Shown one piece after another: positions 16,498 through 26,139 of a DNA stretch of 49,480 nt. Origin of the DNA: an uncultured Acetatifactor sp. (GTDB lineage: Bacteria; Bacillota; Clostridia; Lachnospirales; Lachnospiraceae); NCBI GenBank assembly GCA_947588205.1, contig CANPYG010000006.1:1-49480 (forward strand), in the 5' to 3' direction. A program made the translations under genes and the position numbers. Every line of letters starts with the position of its first letter. Positions within the stretch are counted from its first letter, which is position 1. Under the pieces are notes generated by a model. It worked only from the letters and a program-made list of their open reading frames with translations, did not search any database and was not told the origin of the DNA.

Positions 16498-17502
16498 TCA
16501 TTCCCACACCTGGGAAATCTCTGTCTTCCTGTCGCGCAGCATCAGTTCCTTTACCGCCGCTTCCGGACTCTTTCCATGGAACAGGACCTCGTTGACCTGC
16601 TCAATGATCGGTAGGGCAACCCCGTACTTTTCAGCCAGAGCCATAGCGGCCTTTGCCGAATAGACTCCTTCTACCACCATATTCACTTCCTTCATGGCGT
16701 CCTCCATGGAATAGCCCTTTCCAATCAGGATACCCGCCCTGCGGTTCCTGGAATGCATGCTGGCGCAAGTAACGATCAGATCTCCGATGCCTGTCAGACC
16801 GCAAAAGGTTTCAAACTTTCCGCCCATGGCAGTGCCAAGCCTGGCAATCTCCGTGATGCCTCTGGTGATCAGGGCGGCTTTGGTATTGTCCCCATATCCA
16901 AGGCCGTCGGCAATACCAGCGGCAAGGGCCACCACATTTTTAAGGGAGCCGCCCAGTTCCATACCCAGTACATCAGGACTAATATAGACACGGAACACCT
17001 CGCTCATAAAGATATTCTGAATATATTCCGCAATTTCTTTCTTTCTGGCACCCACAACAATGGTGGTCGGAAGCCCTCTCCCAACCTCCTCAGCATGGGA
17101 GGGACCCGACATGACGGCGACCTGCGCCTGGGGCACTTCCTGTTCAAGAATCTCGGAAAGTGTCATAAGGGTATGCTCTTCAATTCCCTTTGCCACATTT
17201 ACAATGATCTGGTCCTGTGGCACGACCGGCCGGAGCAGCTTCGCAGTCTGTCTGGTATAAGGGCTCGCGACTGCCATCACCAGAAGATCCTGATCCTTTA
17301 CAGCCTCCTCAAGATCCACCGTAAATACGATATCCTCCGCCAGCTTCACTCCGGGCAGCGCCCTGTGCTCATGGTTTGCCTTGAGCATTTCAATCTCGTC
17401 CGCAAGCTTTGACCAGACACAGATCTCGTGCCCGTTATTATGTAACAAAACTGCCAGGGCACTTCCCCAGCTTCCGGCCCCGATAATACCTATTTTTGCC
17501 AT
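16498..17502 (-). CDS. gpsA: Glycerol-3-phosphate dehydrogenase [NAD(P)+]
   Basis: Makes sn-glycerol 3-phosphate from dihydroxyacetone phosphate for phospholipid synthesis, in the cytosol. The N-terminal Rossmann fold has GAGSWGSALA (8-17). The catalytic domain contains GGSLKNVVALAAGIADGLG with the active-site lysine and a GYGDNTKAALITRG block. Length 334 fits the family. GGGAGG lies 6 bases before the ATG. The gene is 27 bases downstream of plsY, whose product uses the same metabolite, so the pair supplies the first steps of membrane lipid synthesis. Confidence 0.97.
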   Translation of the reverse strand: MAKIGIIGAGSWGSALAVLLHNNGHEICVWSKLADEIEMLKANHEHRALPGVKLAEDIVFTVDLEEAVKDQDLLVMAVASPYTRQTAKLLRPVVPQDQIIVNVAKGIEEHTLMTLSEILEQEVPQAQVAVMSGPSHAEEVGRGLPTTIVVGARKKEIAEYIQNIFMSEVFRVYISPDVLGMELGGSLKNVVALAAGIADGLGYGDNTKAALITRGITEIARLGTAMGGKFETFCGLTGIGDLIVTCASMHSRNRRAGILIGKGYSMEDAMKEVNMVVEGVYSAKAAMALAEKYGVALPIIEQVNEVLFHGKSPEAAVKELMLRDRKTEISQVWE

Positions 17503-17529
17503 AATACCCTCCCTTTCCGACTTATGTCA

Positions 17530-18183
17530 TCAGTCCGCCTTATTTTTCTTAAAAAGGTAAGTCTTCCGCTCTTCCCCATGGATGAGACGCTTAATGTTCT
17601 CTTTATGCTTCCAGTAAGCCATTGCTGTGAGAAGCGCCGTCAGAACATATAATTCATTGAGCAGGGGCTGCGTCATTCCCGTGAAAACGCCCATCTGGCC
17701 GCAGACCACAATTTCTATCATCAGTCCTGCATATACCAGCAGGGAACCCAATGAAACATAATGCGTCGTGAGGAAGGTTCCGAAGAATAAAATCACACCC
17801 ATAGGGATCAGATATGGGTGAAAGGACAGAACCAGTCCTGCCGTAGCCGCGATTCCCTTTCCGCCCCTGAAATTCATGTAGAACGGAAAATTATGCCCAA
17901 GGATCGCCCCGGCGGCCCCATACATGCACAACAGATAGATACTGTCTGGATGGCTTTTCCCGAATATCAGGCGCACCACCAGCACTGCCAGGATGCATTT
18001 GACGCAGTCTCCCGCGAATACGATCAACCCAGCCTTCGTTCCCAGCACCCTTAAAGCGTTGGTGGTGCCGGAATTGCCGCTTCCGTGCTTCCTGATATCG
18101 ATTCCTTTCGCTTTTCCATAGAAATAGGCTGTCTGAAACAGTCCAAACACATAACCGATCACCAAACAAACCAAACGTTCCAT
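17530..18183 (-). CDS. plsY: Acyl-phosphate:glycerol-3-phosphate acyltransferase
   Basis: Integral membrane enzyme transferring acyl groups from acyl phosphate (made by PlsX) to glycerol 3-phosphate. The ATG at 18183 (MERLVCLVIGYVFG) is preferred because it has AAGGA upstream and matches the family start; a TTG 33 bases upstream would extend it. Family motifs are visible: KHGSGNSGTTNALRVLG, then HNFPFYMNFRGGKGIAATAG and GSLLVYAG. About six membrane segments, 217 residues. It lies between der and gpsA in the same direction. Confidence 0.95.
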   Translation of the reverse strand: MERLVCLVIGYVFGLFQTAYFYGKAKGIDIRKHGSGNSGTTNALRVLGTKAGLIVFAGDCVKCILAVLVVRLIFGKSHPDSIYLLCMYGAAGAILGHNFPFYMNFRGGKGIAATAGLVLSFHPYLIPMGVILFFGTFLTTHYVSLGSLLVYAGLMIEIVVCGQMGVFTGMTQPLLNELYVLTALLTAMAYWKHKENIKRLIHGEERKTYLFKKNKAD

Positions 18184-18232
18184 TTTTATCCTTTTCCCTT
18201 CCGGTAAGCTGTCCAAGATGAATCTTCTTTTT

Positions 18233-18270
18233 CTTACTGACTCTTCTTTTCCTTACTGACGCTCCTTTTC
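18233..18270. repeat. 19-bp tandem duplication spanning the der stop codon
   Basis: CTTACTGACTCTTCTTTTC (18233-18251) is followed by CTTACTGACGCTCCTTTTC (18252-18270). The der stop codon (complement of TTA at 18253-18255) is in the second copy, so a decoy stop is duplicated downstream. Confidence 0.65.
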
Positions 18271-19596
18271 CTTCCGCTCCCTGATGATGAATTTCAGCGG
18301 GGTTCCCTTGAACCCAAAGGTCTCCCGGATCTGATTCTCAATATATCTGGTATAGGAGAAATGCATCAGTTCCTTATCATTTACAAAAATCACAAAGGTC
18401 GGGGGTTTCACCGATACCTGTGTAATGTAAAACAGCCGCAGCCGCTTTCCCTTATCTGTGGGGGGCTGCTGCATCGCTACCGCCTCGGCCATGATCTCAT
18501 TCAATACGCCCGTAGAGATCCGCATGGCGTGATTCTCACTGACAGTATCGATGGTTTCAAACAGCTTTGGAAGCCTCTGCCCTGTCTTTGCGGAAATATA
18601 TATGATTTCCGCATAAGGCATGAAGGATAAGATATTGCGCACCTTTTCCGTAAAACGGTAAATGGTCTTATCGTCCTTCTCGATGGCATCCCATTTATTG
18701 ACCGCGATGATCACTGCCTTCCCCCTGTCGTGGGCGATGCCGGCGATCTTCGCATCCTGCTCGGTCACGCCCTCCACAGCGTCAATGACCAGCACGGCCA
18801 CATCGGAACGCTCCACCGCGCTGACCGTCCGGATGATCATATACCGCTCCAGATCTTCCTTCACCTTATTTTTACGCCGAAGCCCCGCCGTATCGATAAA
18901 AACATATTCCTTTCCCTTATAAACGATCTCGGTATCCACTGCGTCCCTCGTGGTTCCTGCGATATCGGAAACGATCAGGCGCTCCTCCCCCAGCAGCCTG
19001 TTGATAATAGAGGATTTGCCCACATTGGGCTTGCCCACAATAGCGACCCTGGTTCTTTCGTCGTCCTCATCCTCCGTCTGCGTCCTGTCAAAATGAGCGG
19101 TAACTTCTTCCAGCATATCGCCCAGACCCAGGCGGTTGGCCGCAGAGATTGGAACCGGATCGCCGATCCCAAGATTATAAAATTCATAGACATCCGCCAT
19201 ATATTTTTCAAAGCTGTCCACCTTATTGACCACCAGGACCACAGGCTTTTTCGAGCGTCTGAGCATGTCCGCCACCTTAGAGTCCGCATCCTGAAGGCCC
19301 TGCTTTACGTCCACCAGAAAAATGATCACGTCGGCTGTCTCAATGGCGATCTCAGCCTGTCTGCGCATTTGGGACAGGATCACATCCTTGCTGTCCGGCT
19401 CTATTCCGCCTGTATCAATCAGGGTAAAATTCATATCAAGCCAGCTCACATCCGCATAGATTCTATCCCGGGTGATGCCCGGCGTATCCTTTACAATGGA
19501 AATATTCTCGCCAGCCAGGGCGTTGAACAGGGTGGATTTTCCCACATTGGGCCTTCCTACCACTGCAACGATCGGCTTATTCCTTCTCTCTGTCAT
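18253..19596 (-). CDS. der: Ribosome-associated double GTPase Der (EngA)
   Basis: Essential GTPase for 50S subunit assembly. Two GTPase domains are visible: G1 GRPNVGKST (14-22) with DTPGITRDR and, from about residue 185, GKPNVGKSS with [11 protein letters not shown] and NKWD. A C-terminal KH-like domain of about 100 residues ends the 447-residue protein, which is the normal length. AGGAGG lies just before the ATG. The gene follows the DUF512 gene and precedes plsY, a common Clostridial order. Confidence 0.97.
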   Translation of the reverse strand: MTERRNKPIVAVVGRPNVGKSTLFNALAGENISIVKDTPGITRDRIYADVSWLDMNFTLIDTGGIEPDSKDVILSQMRRQAEIAIETADVIIFLVDVKQGLQDADSKVADMLRRSKKPVVLVVNKVDSFEKYMADVYEFYNLGIGDPVPISAANRLGLGDMLEEVTAHFDRTQTEDEDDERTRVAIVGKPNVGKSSIINRLLGEERLIVSDIAGTTRDAVDTEIVYKGKEYVFIDTAGLRRKNKVKEDLERYMIIRTVSAVERSDVAVLVIDAVEGVTEQDAKIAGIAHDRGKAVIIAVNKWDAIEKDDKTIYRFTEKVRNILSFMPYAEIIYISAKTGQRLPKLFETIDTVSENHAMRISTGVLNEIMAEAVAMQQPPTDKGKRLRLFYITQVSVKPPTFVIFVNDKELMHFSYTRYIENQIRETFGFKGTPLKFIIRERKEKERQ

Positions 19597-19644
19597 AAAT
19601 CCTCCTGATTTATCCGATAATCTCCTCTCAGGCTTCTTATCCGT

Positions 19645-20979
19645 TCACTCCCCAAGGATCGCCCGGATAAAATCTCGCCCGCTTGATTTTACAATATTAA
19701 TCGGAACTTGTAAAGCCTTTTCCAAATCTCCGACATGCAAATCGTCCAAAAAAACATCCTCTCCGCTCCTGAACATATTCTCGGGCAAAAGCAGACGCTC
19801 CCCCAGGGGCTTTCCCAGAAGCTGATCCCGGATGTCCTGCCCGGTAAGCAGCCCGGACACCGTGATCATCTCACCGAAGAAATCATTCCGGATAGGATAT
19901 ACGTGTACCATAAGCCCCGGAAAGGCTTCCATCAGGCGCCCTGCCATCCGGCTAATATAGGGGAATGGCAGACAGCCTGTAGCGATGGACAGCTCCCTTG
20001 CTTTCCCTTCCGCGCCCCCCTCCTGCAGATTCAGGAGGTAGGACTGAAAGGCCTCCTCAAATTCGTTAAGAAATAACCGCATCATTCCCACGCCGTTTTC
20101 CAGCTGCAGATACCCGTCGTAACGCCCCTCCTCCGGAAGCTCATCTTCTGCGAGAAAATACCATTCATCGCTGGCGTGGACAAAATGCAGCCCATACCTT
20201 TTAAAGCATTCCTCCTGATAACGATGTATTATCCCAAGCACTTTCCCCGCGTCCTCCTTACAGAAGGGCTCCAGGGGATAAAGGCCCTCCCTGTACTTCG
20301 TCAGACCGACTGGAACTACGGATACGCTCTGCAGATTGGGCTGGTATTTCATAAGCTCCTTTATGCTGAATTCCAGCTCCGCCCCATCGTTGATCCCTTT
20401 GCACAGAACAATCTGTCCGTTCATGGTGATCCCCGCCTCATTCAGCACATCCAACTTTTTCAGCGCTTCCCCCGCGAAACGGTTGTTCAGCATTTTACAG
20501 CGAAGTTCAGGATTCATGGTCTGAATGGAAATATTAATGGGAGAAAGACGGTACCGGACGATCCTGTCAATATCATGGTCGGACATATTGGTGAGCGTCA
20601 CGTAATTTCCCTGCAGAAAAGAAAGCCTGGAATCGTCATCCTTAAAATAAAGGGTCTCCCGCATCCCCTTGGGCATCTGGTCAATAAAGCAGAAAATGCA
20701 TTTATTATGGCAATGCCTGTAGTCATCCATGAGACCGTTTTCGAAGGTGATCCCCAGATCCTCATCATATTCCTTATCGATCTCCAAAAGCCACTGTTCC
20801 CCGTCCGGCTTCTCCACCAAAACCTCAATATAGGTATCCTGTACCAGGAACTGGTAATCAAAAATATCTTCGACCACGGTCCCGTCTATTTCCAGAATCT
20901 TATCTCCCGGCTCAATCCCAAGTTCCTGTGCGATGCTTCCCTGCGCGACCTCAAGCACCACATGCCCCTTTTTCTTCAT
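19645..20979 (-). CDS. DUF512 family protein with PDZ-like and radical-SAM-like parts
   Basis: Conserved Clostridial protein of unknown function usually found beside der. The N terminus resembles a PDZ domain (VAQGSIAQELGIEPGDKILE). Around residue 90 is HCHNKCIFCF, a Cys-x3-Cys-x2-Cys arrangement typical of radical SAM iron-sulfur clusters, followed by FIDQMPKGMRETLYFKDDD. The C-terminal half is the DUF512 domain. ATG at 20979 or GTG six bases upstream are both possible starts; the ribosome site GAGGTG is very close to the ATG. The reaction is not known. Confidence 0.9.
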   Translation of the reverse strand: MKKKGHVVLEVAQGSIAQELGIEPGDKILEIDGTVVEDIFDYQFLVQDTYIEVLVEKPDGEQWLLEIDKEYDEDLGITFENGLMDDYRHCHNKCIFCFIDQMPKGMRETLYFKDDDSRLSFLQGNYVTLTNMSDHDIDRIVRYRLSPINISIQTMNPELRCKMLNNRFAGEALKKLDVLNEAGITMNGQIVLCKGINDGAELEFSIKELMKYQPNLQSVSVVPVGLTKYREGLYPLEPFCKEDAGKVLGIIHRYQEECFKRYGLHFVHASDEWYFLAEDELPEEGRYDGYLQLENGVGMMRLFLNEFEEAFQSYLLNLQEGGAEGKARELSIATGCLPFPYISRMAGRLMEAFPGLMVHVYPIRNDFFGEMITVSGLLTGQDIRDQLLGKPLGERLLLPENMFRSGEDVFLDDLHVGDLEKALQVPINIVKSSGRDFIRAILGE

Positions 20980-21039
20980 AGACACCTCACCCTTCCCATA
21001 AACGGCTTATGATTCTTTCTTTATTTTACTAGAAATTTC

Positions 21040-21068
21040 TTGACGTGTCACTATCATAATGATAAATT
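21040..21068 (+). promoter_or_regulatory. Promoter of prs
   Basis: TTGACG (21040-21045) and TAAATT (21063-21068) with a 17-base spacer, 40 bases before the ATG. No PurR box or other known control element was recognised. Confidence 0.55.
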
Positions 21069-21108
21069 AGTTATGGAAATGTAAATTCACACCAGATGGA
21101 GGAACCCA

Positions 21109-22299
21109 ATGCCCAATTTACATGAACTGGAACAAGCCATGCCGGTAGCGCCCCTTAAGATCGTTGCTCTCCCTTCTGCTGAAAAACTTGGAAAAAGGAT
21201 CAACCGATATATGGTGGAATTCCGCAGACGGGTGCATAATGATAAGGTAAAAAACGACCCCGCCTTTCACGGATATGCTGAGGATAATTATCTTGTGGAC
21301 GTGGAGCTTCCCCGTTTCGGCAGCGGAGAGGCGAAGGCCCGTTTCCACGAGACGATCCGGGGCAAGGATCTGTTTCTTTTGGTAGATGTCTGCAATCACA
21401 GCATCACTTACGAAATGAATGGTTTTTTGAATCATATGTCCCCTGACGACCACTATCAGGATTTGAAGCGCGTCATCGCGGCATGTAACGGTAAGGCGAA
21501 GCGGATCAACGTGATCATGCCTTTCCTTTATGAAGGCAGACAGCATAAACGCAGCGGCAGGGAATCCCTGGACTGCGCCTATGCGCTGACTGAGCTTCGG
21601 GATATGGGCGTTTCCAATTTCGTAACCTTTGACGCGCATGATCCAAGGGTTCAGAACGCCACTCCTTTAAATGGTTTTGATAATTTCACTTCCCCCTATC
21701 AGTTCACAAAGGCGCTTCTGCATTCGGAAACGGACCTTCTGGTGGACAAGGATCACCTGATCATCATCAGCCCTGACGAGGGCGCATTAGACCGCGCCAT
21801 TTATTTTGCGAGCGTTCTTGGGGTTGATACGGGAATGTTTTATAAGAGAAGGGACTATTCCACCATCGTCAACGGCAAAAACCCAATCGTCGCCCATGAA
21901 TTCCTGGGAGACAATATCGACGGAAAAGACGTGATCATCATTGACGATATGATCTCTTCCGGCGGAAGCATGCTGGATACCTCCATGCAGCTGAAACGGA
22001 TGAACGCGCGCCGCGTTTATATCTGCTGTACCTTCGGACTGTTCACGGACGGGCTTGAGGCCTTTGACCGCGCTTACGAGCAGGGCTATTTCGATAAGGT
22101 TGTCGTGACCGACCTGACTTACCTTCCTCCCGAGCTGTACAGCCGACCCTATTTCATTGAGACAGATATGAGCAAATTCGTAGCATCCATTATTGATTTT
22201 ATGAACCATGACCTATCTCTGTCGAACGTCATGGCGACCACGGAGAAGATCCACAATATTCTGGAAGCCTACAATAACAGGACGCTGTTTGCGGAATAA
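21109..22299 (+). CDS. prs: Ribose-phosphate pyrophosphokinase, long form
   Basis: Makes PRPP from ribose 5-phosphate and ATP for nucleotide, histidine and tryptophan synthesis. The PRPP-binding loop is IIDDMISSGGS (277-287); the catalytic region appears as FDAHDPRVQNA (174-184), where the usual DLHxxQIQGFF is altered, and the ATP/flexible-loop region as RQHKRSGRES (144-153). At 396 residues it is about 80 longer than the common form, largely from an N-terminal extension and insertions. GGAGG lies 6 bases before the ATG. It is a single-gene unit, convergent with the histidine kinase gene. Confidence 0.9.
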   Translation: MPNLHELEQAMPVAPLKIVALPSAEKLGKRINRYMVEFRRRVHNDKVKNDPAFHGYAEDNYLVDVELPRFGSGEAKARFHETIRGKDLFLLVDVCNHSITYEMNGFLNHMSPDDHYQDLKRVIAACNGKAKRINVIMPFLYEGRQHKRSGRESLDCAYALTELRDMGVSNFVTFDAHDPRVQNATPLNGFDNFTSPYQFTKALLHSETDLLVDKDHLIIISPDEGALDRAIYFASVLGVDTGMFYKRRDYSTIVNGKNPIVAHEFLGDNIDGKDVIIIDDMISSGGSMLDTSMQLKRMNARRVYICCTFGLFTDGLEAFDRAYEQGYFDKVVVTDLTYLPPELYSRPYFIETDMSKFVASIIDFMNHDLSLSNVMATTEKIHNILEAYNNRTLFAE

Positions 22300-22324
22300 A
22301 TGAAAACGCATTTTATTCCGTTTT
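22292..22324 (+). terminator. Terminator of prs overlapping the histidine kinase 3' end
   Basis: CGGAATAAA-TG pairs with CA-TTTTATTCCG (one bulge) and is followed by TTTTG on the plus strand. It contains the stop codons of both converging genes. Confidence 0.55.
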
Positions 22325-24973
22325 GTTCTCGTCTTCCATTTCCGGGAATTGCAGGGTGACCTTAAAAAGATCCCCGTCAAGGTCGATCCGAAAACTTCCG
22401 CCCTGCACTTCCGTAAGGTTTTTCGCTATGGAAAGCCCGAGGCCGCTTCCTTCCGTGGTCCGGGACTCATCCCCCCGGATAAAGCGTTCCGTCAGGTCGT
22501 CCACCCTGATATTGAGCTTTTGCCTGGATATATTCTTGATCGTAGCCTCCACCCTGCCGTTTTCCTTTTGCAGATCAATATAAATCCTTGTATCCGGCAT
22601 CGCGTATTTACAGATATTATTAAACAGGTTTTCGATTATTCTCCACATTCTACGGCTGTCCGCGTAGATAAACGCCTCTTTGTTGTTCTGCTCAAATACC
22701 ACCTGCAGATTCTGTCCGGTAAATTTTTCCGAGAACTCCCCTATGGACTGGTTCAACAGCTCCGCCAGGTTCAGCTTTTCCTTTTCCAAAACGATATTTC
22801 CCGAGGAAATCTTGGAGGCCTCTACCAGATCGTCTGTTAATTGCTTTAGGCGCTGCGTTTTGGAATCCAGGATATCAATGTAGGACTTGACAGGCTCCTG
22901 CTGTATCTTTTCCCTTTTTAACAGGTCGACATAATTGATGATGGAGGTTAAAGGCGTTTTGATATCATGGGACACATTCGTGATCAGGTCAGATTTCAGC
23001 CTTTCATCCTTTACGCTTGTGGCAACAGCGTTCCGAATGCCCTCTCCAATGTTGTTCAGATCCTCAGCGATTTCCTGATTTTCACCATGAAGCCTGCCCG
23101 GTTCCAGCTGGTAGGAAACCTCGCCCTGCCTGATTTTCTTGATCGCCTCGACAATTTCCACATATTCCGCATTATTTCGAAACAAATATACTCCTGTCGC
23201 TGCATCCAGAACGATAATTCCCGTGATCACGCCTAACAGCTGCCCGGCGTTTCCCCTTACGACATACGCGGTTGCAACTGCCGCCAGATTTACAAGGAGG
23301 AAGAGATTATAGGGTATCAGGGTTCTGATGGCTGCGCTTTTATGATACAGGATCATGGAAGCGCCCTTATAAATCTTAATACATAGCCAATGCAGCAGAC
23401 TGTCCCGCCACAGATTCCAGCACCTGACCCGTCTTACCAGGCTGTACCAGACTGTACAGAAGGAGAAGCTTGCCATGAATCCATAGAAAAACCCTACCAG
23501 ATAAACAGACCAGTCAAGCTGGCCCAATAATTCGGACAGCCAGCCCGCGACCTGATAGTTATGGTCAATCACGGCGGTAAATAACAGATTCAGACCCTTC
23601 CATCCGATATAAACCAAACCCGATGTCAGAAGTACAATAAATTCTATGTAGATTCGGTCAAACCAGTTCAGGGAAACCCCTGATTCCCCATTCTTTCCCT
23701 CTGTATGGCCCGCTGTAAAGGTTAGATAGCTCCAGATTACCAGCCACGCGATGAGACAGCAGACCACGGCGATGGTGTAATCCTTCACATGAAGCACTAC
23801 CCTGTCAAAGGTCTTTCTTCCTTCTGCAAAAAGATCGTGATCAATCGGATATTCCTCCGGAACGCCGATCCAGATCACCGTTTCCTCCGGATAGGCATAG
23901 GAATAGGTGTCCACCATACTATATAAATCCTCGTCCCGGATCCATACGTTGCTCTCACATATGATATCTTTTACCGAGTAGATCAGATATCTTCCGACAT
24001 TCTGGAAATAATAATCAATTTCATTCTTTTCCAGAACCAGGAATGGCTCGCTGAGATTTGTATAGGAAATATCCTCCTTACTTCCTGTGAGACGGAACAT
24101 ATATTGCAGGTTTGAGTTCTGGGCGGAATATATATTGCTAAGCTGTTCATATCTTTCATAGTTCTGTTTCAGGCTGTCCAGGACCTCAAGAATATTATTT
24201 TCCAACTGACAATATTCAATCCAATTACCTGCAATGTCGCGCGGCGACAGATTCGAATCGGCCGTCAGATACCTTGCCTGCAGCATCTGAACCTCTACCT
24301 TCTCTTCTCCGTCCACGTCAACAATGGAAATAGGCTTATCCATATGGGATGCGACATAGCTGAATGCGAGATTTACCAGCTGCGCCTCATTATACTGCTG
24401 ATAGTTATTGTATATCTCCTGCAGCTGACCCATCTGGGTACGGTCTTCAATCGCCGTTCCCGAATATCTGAGGGTTCCGTCCGTATCAAGATAAAAATGA
24501 CTGATGTCCAGGAGATTATCGCCAAAGTAATTTACAAAATCCTTTTTACCCATTCGGTATAGCAGCATCTCCGCACCCGTTTTCCCCCATTTCACAAGAT
24601 CGTCAAGGTAATAAACGGCCGTTATGGGGCAATCGCTCAGCTCCTCCCTCCGGTTCACGAACGCAGTGATATCGACCAGCTTTTCCCCGTCATAAACCCC
24701 GTCCGTTTCGAACTGGCCCCTTAATACCACCAGTGTGATCAGGTCGCTGACCGAATTATAAAACATTTCATTAAAAACCTCTGTCTCCTCAAAAACTGGG
24801 GATTTATCAAAGGGATCTACGCGATAATAGCTATTCTCCTGGAAATCTTCCACGCGAATGATGGAATCCTGAAAAACCATAATTATGATAAAAGCAGCCA
24901 CTGCCATAATGATATGCTGTATAACACCCAGTACGATCCGCTTAGATCCGCTTTTCCAATTCATTTTTTTCAA
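22313..24973 (-). CDS. Sensor histidine kinase with large multi-pass N-terminal region
   Basis: Membrane histidine kinase of 886 residues. One membrane helix near 12-35 precedes an extracytoplasmic region of about 350 residues; further helices lie at about 398-420, 440-465, 487-510, 552-572 and 575-595. The dimerisation/phosphoacceptor helix has NVSHDIKTPLTSIINYVDLL with His669. The ATPase domain has an N-box NLFNNICKYA and a G-box GSGLGLSIAKNL. It lies 13 bases downstream of its response regulator gene. The signal is unknown; the extracellular domain matches nothing I recognise. Confidence 0.92.
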   Translation of the reverse strand: MKKMNWKSGSKRIVLGVIQHIIMAVAAFIIIMVFQDSIIRVEDFQENSYYRVDPFDKSPVFEETEVFNEMFYNSVSDLITLVVLRGQFETDGVYDGEKLVDITAFVNRREELSDCPITAVYYLDDLVKWGKTGAEMLLYRMGKKDFVNYFGDNLLDISHFYLDTDGTLRYSGTAIEDRTQMGQLQEIYNNYQQYNEAQLVNLAFSYVASHMDKPISIVDVDGEEKVEVQMLQARYLTADSNLSPRDIAGNWIEYCQLENNILEVLDSLKQNYERYEQLSNIYSAQNSNLQYMFRLTGSKEDISYTNLSEPFLVLEKNEIDYYFQNVGRYLIYSVKDIICESNVWIRDEDLYSMVDTYSYAYPEETVIWIGVPEEYPIDHDLFAEGRKTFDRVVLHVKDYTIAVVCCLIAWLVIWSYLTFTAGHTEGKNGESGVSLNWFDRIYIEFIVLLTSGLVYIGWKGLNLLFTAVIDHNYQVAGWLSELLGQLDWSVYLVGFFYGFMASFSFCTVWYSLVRRVRCWNLWRDSLLHWLCIKIYKGASMILYHKSAAIRTLIPYNLFLLVNLAAVATAYVVRGNAGQLLGVITGIIVLDAATGVYLFRNNAEYVEIVEAIKKIRQGEVSYQLEPGRLHGENQEIAEDLNNIGEGIRNAVATSVKDERLKSDLITNVSHDIKTPLTSIINYVDLLKREKIQQEPVKSYIDILDSKTQRLKQLTDDLVEASKISSGNIVLEKEKLNLAELLNQSIGEFSEKFTGQNLQVVFEQNNKEAFIYADSRRMWRIIENLFNNICKYAMPDTRIYIDLQKENGRVEATIKNISRQKLNIRVDDLTERFIRGDESRTTEGSGLGLSIAKNLTEVQGGSFRIDLDGDLFKVTLQFPEMEDENKTE

Positions 24974-24986
24974 GGGCGCACCTCCC

Positions 24987-25679
24987 TTACTGCTTATCTA
25001 TCTTATAACCCACACCCCAGACCACCTTCAGATACCTGGGTTCCCTCGGATTGATCTCAATCTTTTCCCTGATATGCCGAATATGCACCGCAACGGTATT
25101 GTCAGCCCCAATGGCGTCCTCGTTCCATATATTTTCATAGATTTCATTGATGGAAAATACCTTGCCCTGATTTTTCATCAAAAGCAAAAGAATATTATAT
25201 TCTATAGGGGTCATTTTTACAGCCTCTCCGTCGACTGTCACCTCTTTGTTTTCCTCATTGATCACGAGTCCGCCGACCCGGTGAACAGACTTGCTGTCCG
25301 GGTTCATACTGCCCAGGGAGGTATAGCGGCGCAGATTGGACTTCACCCTGGCCACCAGTTCCAGAGGATTAAAAGGCTTGGAAATATAGTCGTCGGCGCC
25401 AATATTCAATCCAAGAATCTTGTCTGAGTCCTCCGATTTAGCAGAAAGCATGATGATAGGAATCGCGCTGGTTTTGCGGATCTGCAGGGTCGCCCTGATC
25501 CCATCCAGCTTTGGCATCATAATATCCATAATCAAAAGGTGGATATCCTCCCTTTTCAGGATATCTATCGCCTGTTCCCCGTCATAAGCCTTGTATATCC
25601 GATACCCTTCCTGGCTCAGATAGATTTCAATTGCGTCCACGATTTCCTTATCATCATCACATACAAGTATATTCGCCAT
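24987..25679 (-). CDS. OmpR/PhoB-family response regulator
   Basis: DNA-binding partner of the kinase downstream. The receiver domain has the acidic pocket CDDD (7-10), phosphoacceptor Asp52 in LLIMDIMMPKLDG and the switch lysine in DDYISKPFNPLELVARV. A C-terminal winged helix (MTPIEYNILLLLMKNQGKVF; later TVAVHIRHIREKIEINP) is the OmpR/PhoB output domain. The ATG at 25679 has GGAGG 7 bases upstream, better than upstream starts; 230 residues. Confidence 0.95.
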   Translation of the reverse strand: MANILVCDDDKEIVDAIEIYLSQEGYRIYKAYDGEQAIDILKREDIHLLIMDIMMPKLDGIRATLQIRKTSAIPIIMLSAKSEDSDKILGLNIGADDYISKPFNPLELVARVKSNLRRYTSLGSMNPDSKSVHRVGGLVINEENKEVTVDGEAVKMTPIEYNILLLLMKNQGKVFSINEIYENIWNEDAIGADNTVAVHIRHIREKIEINPREPRYLKVVWGVGYKIDKQ

Positions 25680-25735
25680 ATTACTTCCTCCCTGCAAAAT
25701 CCTGCGGCGCCCAAAAGCAGCGGCACGCCTTCATC

Positions 25736-25777
25736 CTAAATCCAAATCCTAAAATCCAAATCCTAAATCCCGAATTC
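25736..25777. repeat. Three tandem copies of a 13-15-bp unit at the yraN 3' end
   Basis: CTAAATCCAAATC (25736-25748), CTAAAATCCAAATC (25749-25762) and CTAAATCCCGAATTC (25763-25777) are adjacent, ending at the yraN stop codon. Confidence 0.65.
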
Positions 25778-26139
25778 TAATAACGCCCCCAATGGGGAAA
25801 AGCGCCGCGATACCAGCTGATCTCATTCCCAAGCACCGCGACCACATCATAACGTACCGGTACAGCTGATGGAACGCCATGCGTATATCTATAATAATCC
25901 GCAACGGCACAGATCCTTTTCTGTTTGGCTGCCCCCACCGCTTCCTGGGGGCTTCCCATCCTGCAGGAAGCGCGGTATTTGACCTCAACGAATACCAGAT
26001 ATCCCTCGTGATACCCGATCAGGTCGATCTCACCGTAACGGCTCCTAAAGTTCTTTACGACTATCCTCATGCCTTTCTCCGCCAGATACTCGGCGGCCAG
26101 ACACTCTGCGTTGCTTCCCCTCTGCCTTTTATTCTCCAA
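25777..26139 (-). CDS. YraN/UPF0102 family endonuclease-like protein
   Basis: Small protein with a PD-(D/E)XK nuclease fold; function unproven. The core RYGEIDLIGYHEGYLVFVEV followed by KYR gives the Glu, Asp, Glu-x-Lys motif. The start is a TTG at 26139 (LENKRQRGSNAECLAAEYLA), chosen because AGGAGGG lies 5 bases upstream and the 120-residue length fits the family; an upstream start would make an unusual extension. It overlaps the rnhB stop by 11 bases, suggesting translational coupling. rnhB-yraN adjacency is common in Firmicutes. Confidence 0.9.
   Translation of the reverse strand: MENKRQRGSNAECLAAEYLAEKGMRIVVKNFRSRYGEIDLIGYHEGYLVFVEVKYRASCRMGSPQEAVGAAKQKRICAVADYYRYTHGVPSAVPVRYDVVAVLGNEISWYRGAFPHWGRY

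Noticed and set aside
18184..18216. Longer PlsY start at 18216
   Set aside because: It needs a TTG start and adds residues absent from the family; the ATG at 18183 has a ribosome site.
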